DNA from: DATJGS01 sp035494735
Lineage (GTDB): Bacteria > Eisenbacteria > RBG-16-71-46
NCBI GenBank assembly: GCA_035494735.1
Contig: DATJGS010000037.1
Location: forward strand, 257,234-321,233
DNA length: 64,000 bases
Reading direction: 5' to 3'
The notes under the pieces were generated by a model that worked only from the letters and a program-made list of their open reading frames with translations, was not told the DNA's origin and searched no databases. Shown here piece by piece: positions 42,066 to 49,266 of the stretch. Within the stretch, counting starts at the first letter, position 1. Every line of letters begins with the position of its first letter. The translations under genes were made by a program, and so were the position numbers.

Positions 42066-42515
42066 ATGCTCTCGTTCGACGGCGGCGACTTCGTCCCCAT
42101 CATGATCTTCGCGATTCCCATCGTGGCCATCGCCGGCGGCATGACGGCCGGCATCGTGCGTATTCTCGGCCAGCAGCGCCTGATGGAGATGGCGCAGCGC
42201 GAGCGCATCGCCGCCATCGAGCGTGGAGTGGATCCGAGCAAGCTCCCGCCCATGCCGGTGGCCGTGGGCGACCGCGACCTGGGGAGCATGTACATGTCGT
42301 TCCACGACTACTCGAAGCGCCGCTCGCAGAACCTGCTGATCGGCGGTCTCGTCACGTTCTTCGTCGGCATCGCGCTCGCGCTGTTCATCAACCAGGCCGA
42401 GCACGACAATCACGGCGCGTGGCTCGTCGGCCTCATTCCGGCCGCGGTCGGGCTCGCGCTGCTCATCGGCTCCGTGGTCGTGCGTCCGAAGGACGACGCG
42501 GCGCCGCGCACCTAG
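42066..42515 (+). CDS. Small membrane protein (DUF6249-like), predicted ECF-sigma target
   Basis: A 149-residue integral membrane protein. It has an N-terminal helix (residues ~8-32, FVPIMIFAIPIVAIAGGMTAGIV), a soluble cytoplasmic segment (LMEMAQRERIAAIERGVDPSKLPPM), and two further helices (NLLIGGLVTFFVGIALALF and GAWLVGLIPAAVGLALLIGSVVV). The QRERIAAIERGVDPSKLP stretch is the signature of DUF6249-type proteins often found beside ECF sigma/anti-sigma pairs. The divergent copy of the sigma promoter makes it a direct target of that sigma factor. It may report on membrane state or feed back on the anti-sigma factor; that is inference. Confidence 0.78.
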   Translation: MLSFDGGDFVPIMIFAIPIVAIAGGMTAGIVRILGQQRLMEMAQRERIAAIERGVDPSKLPPMPVAVGDRDLGSMYMSFHDYSKRRSQNLLIGGLVTFFVGIALALFINQAEHDNHGAWLVGLIPAAVGLALLIGSVVVRPKDDAAPRT

Positions 42516-42893
42516 CGGAGCGCCGGGCGGGGCGCGTCGCCCTGCGCGCCTCGTCCGGCCGGACGCAACGAATGCCGCGGCCTCCCGCCGCGTGAGGCGA
42601 TGCAACGGGCCCTGCGTCCTGTCGACGCGGGGCCTGATTCATTCGCCTTGTCCCGCTCGTCGCGTGTTACCTCGGTCCGTCACCGGTAACACTCTTGGGC
42701 GCCGCCGGGAAACACTCTCCGCACCCGGCCCGCGATCGGCCGCGCGCCTCCGTTCGCGTTGCGCCCGCGAGGCGTCGGGGCACGGCTGATGCACTGCGGT
42801 CGGCGCGGCCGCCGAGGCGGAACCCACGCCCTCCCTCCCACCGCCGAGCGCGTCCAGGGATGAAATCCCTGCGAACGGCGTATGGGAGGCAAT
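42516..42893. other. Leader region of the RnfD-like gene with two dyads
   Basis: The 378 bases hold no gene. GTGTTACC (42664-42671) and GGTAACAC (42685-42692) form a perfect 8-bp dyad with 13-nt spacing, a regulator-site candidate. CAGGGAT/ATCCCTG (42855-42861 and 42865-42871) forms a tight hairpin 12 nt before the GGGAGG ribosome site. A CCTCCCTCCC tract at about 42830-42839 is complementary to that GGGAGG. Confidence 0.5.
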
Positions 42894-43799
42894 ATGAATT
42901 CCGCAAGGTCGCCGCACCCGACTCGCCTCGACCCCCGCGTCTGGCAGATCGCGACGCTGTCCGGCCTTCTCGTCTACGGCATGACCGCGCTCGCGTTCGA
43001 GATTCGGCTGCCGCAGGCCGCCGTCACACTGGCCAGCGCGCTGCTCATGCAGTGGGCGTGCACACGACTGTGGCGGCTGCCGGCCTTCGATCCCAAGAGC
43101 GCGCTGATCTCGGGGCTCTCGCTGTGCCTGCTGCTGCGCACGCCGTCGCTCTCGATTGCCGTCGCGGCCGCCGCGCTCGCCATCGCCAGCAAGTTCGTGC
43201 TGCGCTGGCGGGGAAAGCATCTGTTCAATCCCACGAACCTCGCGGTCGTCGCCGGGCTCACCTCGGGCCGCGCGTGGGTCTCTCCCGGACAATGGGGCAA
43301 CGTCGCGTTCTTCGGATTTCTCATGGCGTGCTGCGGCGGCATCGTCGTCAACCGCGCGCGGCGCAGCGACGTCACGTTCGCGTTCCTGGCCGCGTACGCG
43401 CTGCTGCTGTTCGCGCGCATGGCGTGGCTCGGCCAGCGCGCCGTGGTGCCGCTGCACCAGATGGAGAACGGCGCGTTTCTCCTGTTCGCGTTCTTCATGA
43501 TCTCGGATCCGCGCACGACGCCGGACTCGCGCCTGGGCCGCGTGCTGTTCGCGTGCCTGGTCGCGCTCGGCGGCGCGAGCGTCCAGTTCGTCTTGTACCG
43601 CACGAACGGGCTGCTGTGGTCGCTCGCCGCCTGCTCTCTGCTGACCCCTTTGATCGATCGGTGGCTGCCCGGTCCACGCTACCAATGGAGCGCCGCCCGC
43701 TCCTCCGACCCGACCGGACGAGGAATGGCACATGGGACACCGATACACGCTGTTGCTGGTCGCCGCGTCGCTCGCGCTCTCGGCTTCGGCCGCGCATAG
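42894..43799 (+). CDS. Orphan RnfD/NqrB-like membrane protein without the FMN motif
   Basis: A 301-residue polytopic membrane protein of the NQR2/RnfD/RnfE family. Landmarks are DPKSALISGLSLCLLLRTP, the GKHLFNPTNLAVV loop, MENGAFLLFAFFMISDPRTTPDSRLGR and the final paired helices. Full RnfD/NqrB proteins carry covalent FMN on Thr in an S/T-G-A-T motif between the two helical halves; I find none here, so this is a shorter variant that may bind or move something else. No other rnf gene is nearby. It overlaps the DUF2330 gene by 68 bp in another frame. GGGAGG lies 4 nt before the ATG, which is preferred over an ATG at 42882. Confidence 0.82.
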   Translation: MNSARSPHPTRLDPRVWQIATLSGLLVYGMTALAFEIRLPQAAVTLASALLMQWACTRLWRLPAFDPKSALISGLSLCLLLRTPSLSIAVAAAALAIASKFVLRWRGKHLFNPTNLAVVAGLTSGRAWVSPGQWGNVAFFGFLMACCGGIVVNRARRSDVTFAFLAAYALLLFARMAWLGQRAVVPLHQMENGAFLLFAFFMISDPRTTPDSRLGRVLFACLVALGGASVQFVLYRTNGLLWSLAACSLLTPLIDRWLPGPRYQWSAARSSDPTGRGMAHGTPIHAVAGRRVARALGFGRA

Positions 43800-45087
43800 C
43801 TTCTGCGGGTTCTACGTCGCGCGTGGCGACGCCAGGCTGTACAACCACGCGTCGCAGGTCGTGCTCGCCCGCGACGGCGATCGCACCGTCATGACGATGA
43901 TGAGCGACTTCTCGGGCGATCCGAAGGAGTTCGCCGTCGTGATCCCGGTGCCCGTCGTCCTCGAGAAGAGCCAGGTGCACATCGGCGACAGCACGATCGT
44001 CGCGCACTTGGACGCGTTCTCGGCCCCGCGTCTCGTGGAGTACTTCGATCCGTCGCCGTGCCGGCAGCCGGCAGTGACGAAGTCGTTGTCCGAGGTCAGC
44101 GTGCGCGCCGGGCGCATGCAGATGGATGGCGTGTCGGTGAACGACCCGCTGTTCGGCGTCCGCATCGAAGCGCGCTACACCGTCGGCGAGTACGACATCC
44201 TGATCCTGTCCGCGAAGGAGAGCGGCGGCCTCGCCCTGTGGCTGACGGCGAACGGCTACCGCATCCCCGACGCGGCACGTCCCGTACTCGCCGCGTATAT
44301 CAAACAGGGCATGAAGTTCTTCGTCGCCAAGGTGAACCTGAAGGAACAGCAGAAGCTCGGCTTCCAGTCGCTGCGCCCGATCGCCGTCGCGTACGAGAGC
44401 CCGAAGTTCATGCTGCCGATCCGGCTCGGCATGGCAAACGCAACGGGGCCGCAGGACCTGATCGTGCTCGCGCTCACGCGCAGCGGGCGCGTCGAGTGCG
44501 TGAACTACCGCACGGTCAAGGTCGCGACCGACCAGAACGTGCCCGAGTACGTGAAGGACAAGTTCGAGCCGTTCTATCGCGCCGCGTTCGATCAGCAGGT
44601 GCGGAAGGAAGGCGCCGTCGTGTTCACGGAGTATGCGTGGGACATGGGCTGGTGCGACCCGTGCGCGTCGCAGCCGCTGAGCATCCAGGAGCAGCGCGAA
44701 CTCGGCGCGATGTGGGTCGATCCCGCGATGGCCGGAAGCCGGCCCGCGACGTCGTTCGTCACGCGGCTCCACGTGCGCTACGACCGCGCGGGCTTCCCCG
44801 AGGACCTCGTGTTCCAGGAGACCGGCGATCGCACGAACTGGCAGGCGCGTTACGTCATCCACCATCCGTGGCAGGGCGATCTCGAGTGCGAGGGCGGCGC
44901 GGCGTATCGCGCGGAGCTGCGCGAGCGGCGCCAGCACGAGGCCGAGACGCTGGCCTCCCTCACCGGCTGGAACCTGCACGACATCCGCAGCGCGATGCAC
45001 GTCGAGGACGACTGGTCGCGCCCCGTCGAGAACATGAAGTGGTACCAGCGCCTGTGGGGCACGAGCGACGCAGCGGGCGGCCGCTAG
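43732..45087 (+). CDS. Secreted DUF2330 protein, partner of the RnfD-like protein
   Basis: A 451-residue exported protein. The signal peptide is residues 1-23 (YTLLLVAASLALSASAAHS), immediately followed by FCGFYVARGDARLYNHASQVVLARDGDRTVMTM, the DUF2330 start. Further family blocks are EFAVVIPVPVVLEKSQVHIGD, LSEVSVRAGRM, KFFVAKVNLKEQQK and LSIQEQRELGA. Cysteines at FCGF, DPSPCRQP, WCDPC and LEC suggest redox or metal use. DUF2330 genes often neighbour short RnfD-like genes, which suggests a membrane-periplasm redox pair of unknown function. The 68-bp overlap implies tight co-expression. Confidence 0.85.
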   Translation: MGHRYTLLLVAASLALSASAAHSFCGFYVARGDARLYNHASQVVLARDGDRTVMTMMSDFSGDPKEFAVVIPVPVVLEKSQVHIGDSTIVAHLDAFSAPRLVEYFDPSPCRQPAVTKSLSEVSVRAGRMQMDGVSVNDPLFGVRIEARYTVGEYDILILSAKESGGLALWLTANGYRIPDAARPVLAAYIKQGMKFFVAKVNLKEQQKLGFQSLRPIAVAYESPKFMLPIRLGMANATGPQDLIVLALTRSGRVECVNYRTVKVATDQNVPEYVKDKFEPFYRAAFDQQVRKEGAVVFTEYAWDMGWCDPCASQPLSIQEQRELGAMWVDPAMAGSRPATSFVTRLHVRYDRAGFPEDLVFQETGDRTNWQARYVIHHPWQGDLECEGGAAYRAELRERRQHEAETLASLTGWNLHDIRSAMHVEDDWSRPVENMKWYQRLWGTSDAAGGR

Positions 45088-45110
45088 AGAAACCGGGAAG
45101 CGCAACGGCC

Positions 45111-45136
45111 GGGGCACTTCGCATGGGCGGTGCCCC
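45111..45136. terminator. Hairpin between convergent DUF2330 and GT-C-like genes
   Basis: GGGGCAC (45111-45117) and GTGCCCC (45130-45136) form a perfect 7-bp stem with a 12-nt loop. No T-run follows, so intrinsic termination is uncertain. Confidence 0.45.
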
Positions 45137-45199
45137 GCGCCGTGAGCGCGCTTCGCTCTTCCATCGTGGCCCGCGGGCGCGGGCGTCCCGATCGAGCCG

Positions 45200-46981
45200 T
45201 CAGCGCCCGGTCTCGAGCATCCGGGGCACGGCGCTCCGCAGCGCCGCCAGCCAGCGCTCCTCCTCTTCCGCGCTGAGGCGCATCCTCTGCCGCGCCTGCG
45301 TGAGCAACGAGTCCGCCCGCGCATCGTCACCTGCGATCTCGGCGCACACGCTCGCGTATCCCGCGGCCTCCGGGTGTGATTCGAGACGCGCGATGCCGGC
45401 GAATGTCGTGTCGGCTTCGGCGAACGCGGCGCCTCCCAGGAACATCATGGCGAGCGCCGTATGTGCGTCGACCCACGTGGGCCTGGCGATGTCGGCGTCG
45501 CTCGTCGGGTCGTCGCGTGTCGTCACTTCGACGAGGCCGGCGCTCGAATCGTAGTAGAAGAACAAGTCGGCTCCGAGCTGGAGCCCTGTTCGCCGCGGAC
45601 GGTAACTGGAGAAGAAGCCTCCCCGCAGCGTCGAGTCCGAGTACCACACGCGGACCGCGGGGTTGTCGCCGCTGATCAGGCCGATGTTGTTGGGCACGTG
45701 CCCGAAGAACAGTCGTGAGTGAGCCGGCACGCTCGGGTGCAGGCGGGTCAGCGTGGCGTGAACGTCGTCGAGCAGGCTCCCCGCGCGACGCTGATACCAC
45801 TCGTTGCCCCAGTCCCAGGATCGCGTCGCCGCGTCCGCGGACCGCAGCACGGTGAGCGCCGCGATGACGACGATCGCAAGCCGCGGCCGCCGCGCGAGCC
45901 AGGCGGCGAGAATGAGCCACGCGCCGAGCACGCCGACGCATCCGTAGTACGCATGCCAGCCGATCGACGGCAGGACCAGCGGCGCCCAGCCGGCGAGCAT
46001 CCAGGCCAGCCCGAACGCGACGAGGCGGCGCGGCGACGAGGCGGCGCGGTTCGCGCCGGCTGTTGGGACGGTCCCTTGCAGGGCGAGCCACAGCGCACCG
46101 CCGAGCAGCGCCGCGGACGCGACCGCGCGCAGGAGATCGCTCGCCGACAAGTCGGAGGGGTTGGGCACCAGGCTGAGATTCACGACGGAACCGAGCGTGC
46201 GTAGCGACAGCGCAGGCAGCGACGGGCGGTGCAGGGTTTCGGGCGTCACTCCATTCGAAAGGAGCACGGTGCGGAGCGTGGGGTGCGCGATCACCCAGAC
46301 TGCCGTCACGACGAACAGGGATGAGGTCCGTCGCAGCGCACGACCGGGGGATTCCCCGCGCAGCAACACGTGCGCGGCAACGATCACGATCAGGAACGTT
46401 GCCGCCGTCTCCTTGCTGAGCAAAGCAAGGGCGAACGGCAGGGTCGCCAGCAGATCGTGTCCTCCCAGACAGAGCCAGAGGGCGAAGAGCGAGAGGACGA
46501 GCATCCAGAGATCCTGGCTGCCGGAGATCCAGAGGAGCGGAGTGCCCCACAGCGCGAGCGACGCGACACCGAACACGGCCGCGAAGGCCACGCGCCGGTC
46601 CGCGACGAGACCGACGATCCGCCAATAGAGCCCCAGCGCCGCGATCCACAAAAGCGCCCCGGCCAGGCGGAACGGGACCGGGTTCGCGCCGAACACCCGC
46701 TGCAGTGCCCAGAAGTGAATTTCACGCGACCACGGCCGGTACCAGCGGAAGTCGACGTTCGCGAACGAAGTCAGGTCCTGGACGCGGGTCCAACGCGTGC
46801 GATCGAGGAAGATGTAGTCGTCCGCGATGAACGGCAGATGAAGCGATGGCCCGTACGCGATGGATACGAATCCGGCGAGCGTGAGGAGGAGAAAGCCAAC
46901 GGCGAGCGCCTCGCCGGCGGGTCGCGCGGCGGCGTCACGACCGGGCCTCGATGCCGCTGGTGCCGATCTTCCGGAAGCCAT
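45200..46981 (-). CDS. GT-C-like polytopic membrane protein with C-terminal helical repeats
   Basis: A 593-residue inner-membrane protein with about 11 helices between residues ~25 and 400, then a soluble C-terminal part with TPR-like helices (ALAMMFLGGAAFAEADTTFAGIARLESHPEAAGYASVCAE). The first periplasmic loop contains LPFIADDYIFLDR; an acidic pair there is typical of GT-C glycosyltransferases (PMT, ArnT), which use lipid-linked sugars. It is last in a minus-strand run behind the M28 peptidase. The acceptor is unknown. It is not a clear homologue of the three membrane-TPR paralogues at 56-62 kb, though the overall plan is similar. Confidence 0.72.
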   Translation of the reverse strand: MASGRSAPAASRPGRDAAARPAGEALAVGFLLLTLAGFVSIAYGPSLHLPFIADDYIFLDRTRWTRVQDLTSFANVDFRWYRPWSREIHFWALQRVFGANPVPFRLAGALLWIAALGLYWRIVGLVADRRVAFAAVFGVASLALWGTPLLWISGSQDLWMLVLSLFALWLCLGGHDLLATLPFALALLSKETAATFLIVIVAAHVLLRGESPGRALRRTSSLFVVTAVWVIAHPTLRTVLLSNGVTPETLHRPSLPALSLRTLGSVVNLSLVPNPSDLSASDLLRAVASAALLGGALWLALQGTVPTAGANRAASSPRRLVAFGLAWMLAGWAPLVLPSIGWHAYYGCVGVLGAWLILAAWLARRPRLAIVVIAALTVLRSADAATRSWDWGNEWYQRRAGSLLDDVHATLTRLHPSVPAHSRLFFGHVPNNIGLISGDNPAVRVWYSDSTLRGGFFSSYRPRRTGLQLGADLFFYYDSSAGLVEVTTRDDPTSDADIARPTWVDAHTALAMMFLGGAAFAEADTTFAGIARLESHPEAAGYASVCAEIAGDDARADSLLTQARQRMRLSAEEEERWLAALRSAVPRMLETGR

Positions 46982-47030
46982 CTCGATGGCCGTCGCGTTC
47001 CCGGCGACGAGGACCGGCGCGCCCCCCTCG

Positions 47031-49217
47031 CTACTTCCCGGCCTTCTCCACGGCGGTCGTCGCGCGCTCGAGCGCGCTCTGGATCGGCGCGACGCCGGCG
47101 GCGTAGGCGTTGCGGTCCTTGTCGAGCAGCGCCTGGCCGAGGCGCGGCAGCGAAACGGGCGCGTAGCCGGTGTTGAGCCCGGGCGCGTACAGTTCGTGAC
47201 GGAACCACGGCCGCGTCGGCAGCCCGTCGCCGAGCAGGCCGCGCTCGACCGTGAGCAACGCCGCGTTCGCGCGCGCGGCGCGCGCCGCGTCCAGCGTGCC
47301 GGCGGCTTGCGCCTCGGCCAGTGACTTCTCGACCGCCTGCGCGCGATCGCGCAACGCGGCCGCCGCGGCCTTCACCGGAGCGAGATCGGCCTTGAGCGCC
47401 ACGCTGTCGGCGGCGCCGGCGTTCGCGTCGTCGGCGCGCTCGGAGATCCCCTGCAGCTCGTCGACCGCGAACGTGCCGGTCGCGCTGTAGTGGAGCGGCA
47501 GGAGTTCGGCCTCGGCGAGCCGCAGCGTGACGCGCGTCCACAGGTCCGTCATCGCCAGGTGCGTGGGATAGCCGGGATCGACGACGCGGTCGAGATATTC
47601 GAAGTCGTCGTACATCGAGTGATACGTGCCCTGCAGTCCCTCGAAGCGCAGATCCGCCGACGCGATGCCGAGGTGATCGAGGAACGCGGTGTAGTCGGAA
47701 CCGCTGCCGAGCGCCGGAAGCGACAGCTCGAACGGCCGCTCGGGCTCGCCGCGCCAACGCCGTTCGCGATTGCGCTGCGCCCAGCCGACCTTGCCTTCGC
47801 TCCACGCTTTCGTGCGCGCCACGTCGTAGACGCTGCCCGCGCGCCCCGGATCCTGCACGTCGCGCATGGCCTCGACGATGACGTCGGCGAGAGCCTGCGA
47901 GCCGTTCACGCGGAAGTCGCGGCCGCCGACCGCGACGTCGACGTTCAGATAGGCGACGGCCTTCGCGCTCAGTTCTTGGGCGTGCTGCTCGCAGAACTCG
48001 GTGGAGCCGAGCAGTCCGTACTCTTCGCCGTCCCACGAGCACAGCACGATCGAGCGCCGCGGGCGCCAGCCGGTCTTCGCCAGCTCGCCGATGGCGCGCG
48101 CCATCTCCAGCATGCAGATCGTGCCGCTGTTGGGATCGACCGCGCCGAACGTCCACGCGTCGCGGTGATTCCCGCACACGACCCACTGGTCGGGCGCCTC
48201 GCGGCCCTTGAGCGTCGCGATCACGTTCCAGATGGGGCGCACCGCGTAGTCCTGGCCGGTCTTCAGGTGCAGCTTCGCCGGGCCCGGGCCGACGTGGTAC
48301 GTGAGCGGCAGCCCGCCCTGCCACGCGCTCGGCGACTGCGGGCCCTCGAGCGCCTCGAGGATCTTCTGCGCCTCGGCGAACGCGATCGGCAGCGAGGGTA
48401 TGCGCGGAATGCCGCGCGCCTCGGACGGCTTCAGGCGCTTGCCGCCCTCGGTCGACGCCCAGCCCGGCGTCGTCGGATCGCCGGGGCTCTCCGACAGGAA
48501 CTGCACGCTGCCGCGCTGGATCGCGTCGTCGGGCCGGCCGGGGCCACGCGGATACGCGTCGGCTTTCGCGAAGCCGTCGTCCAGCGGGTCGCTGTAGATG
48601 ACGACCGCCGCCGCGCCCGCGCGCTCGGCGTTTCGCACCTTGAGACCGCGGAAGATCTTCCCGTAGCGCACGAGCACGATCTTGCCGCGCACGTCGATGC
48701 CCAACTCGCCGAGCTTCTTCAGATCGTCGACGTCCCCGTAGTTCGCGTACACGACGGGCGCCGTGACTTCGCCCGCCGCGCCGTAGCCGTGGAAGCCGTC
48801 GAACGCGCGGCCGTCGTACGCGTCCTTGTCCCACGCCGCGCCCTTCTCGCGCGTCGCCAGCGGCGTGCGCGCCGGCTCGACCAGCTCGAGCCGCGACTCC
48901 GTCGGGTAGTTGAGGTACACGGGCACCGTCTCGATGCGCGCGTCCCAGCCGTAGGCCGCGAGGCGCTGGCGCACGTACTCCGCGGTCGCGCGGTCGGCGG
49001 CGGTGCCGGCGACGTGCGGCTCGGCGGTCAGGATGCGCAGATGCCGGCGCAGCGAATCGGCGCGCGGCACGTTCGCGGCGATCGTCTCGCGGGCGCGCTC
49101 GGCATCGGCGTCCGCGGCACGGAATCCCGAGATCGCTTGCGGGGCGGGCGAGGCGCCGGCGCCGACCACGGCGACGAGCGCGAGGACGAACAGCGACCAG
49201 CGGGCGGGGGCGGTCAT
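47031..49217 (-). CDS. M28 family metallopeptidase (glutamate carboxypeptidase II-like)
   Basis: A 728-residue exported peptidase. The signal peptide is residues 1-25. It has a PA domain insert (GKIVLVRYGKIFRGLKVRNAERAGAAAVVIYSDP) and a catalytic M28 domain with the co-catalytic zinc ligands: His/Asp in CGNHRDAWTFGAVDPNSG, Glu-Glu in SWDGEEYGLLGSTEF, Asp in LNVDVAVGG and His in GTYHSMYDD. A C-terminal dimerisation domain completes the PSMA/transferrin-receptor layout. It should remove C-terminal Glu or other residues from peptides in the periplasm. Length is typical. GGAG lies upstream of the ATG. It sits between the YhaN-type gene and the GT-C-like gene. Confidence 0.93.
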   Translation of the reverse strand: MTAPARWSLFVLALVAVVGAGASPAPQAISGFRAADADAERARETIAANVPRADSLRRHLRILTAEPHVAGTAADRATAEYVRQRLAAYGWDARIETVPVYLNYPTESRLELVEPARTPLATREKGAAWDKDAYDGRAFDGFHGYGAAGEVTAPVVYANYGDVDDLKKLGELGIDVRGKIVLVRYGKIFRGLKVRNAERAGAAAVVIYSDPLDDGFAKADAYPRGPGRPDDAIQRGSVQFLSESPGDPTTPGWASTEGGKRLKPSEARGIPRIPSLPIAFAEAQKILEALEGPQSPSAWQGGLPLTYHVGPGPAKLHLKTGQDYAVRPIWNVIATLKGREAPDQWVVCGNHRDAWTFGAVDPNSGTICMLEMARAIGELAKTGWRPRRSIVLCSWDGEEYGLLGSTEFCEQHAQELSAKAVAYLNVDVAVGGRDFRVNGSQALADVIVEAMRDVQDPGRAGSVYDVARTKAWSEGKVGWAQRNRERRWRGEPERPFELSLPALGSGSDYTAFLDHLGIASADLRFEGLQGTYHSMYDDFEYLDRVVDPGYPTHLAMTDLWTRVTLRLAEAELLPLHYSATGTFAVDELQGISERADDANAGAADSVALKADLAPVKAAAAALRDRAQAVEKSLAEAQAAGTLDAARAARANAALLTVERGLLGDGLPTRPWFRHELYAPGLNTGYAPVSLPRLGQALLDKDRNAYAAGVAPIQSALERATTAVEKAGK

Positions 49218-49266
49218 GCGGATCTCCGACGGCAGAGCGGTGAAGGCGACGCGGGAACGCGCGACG

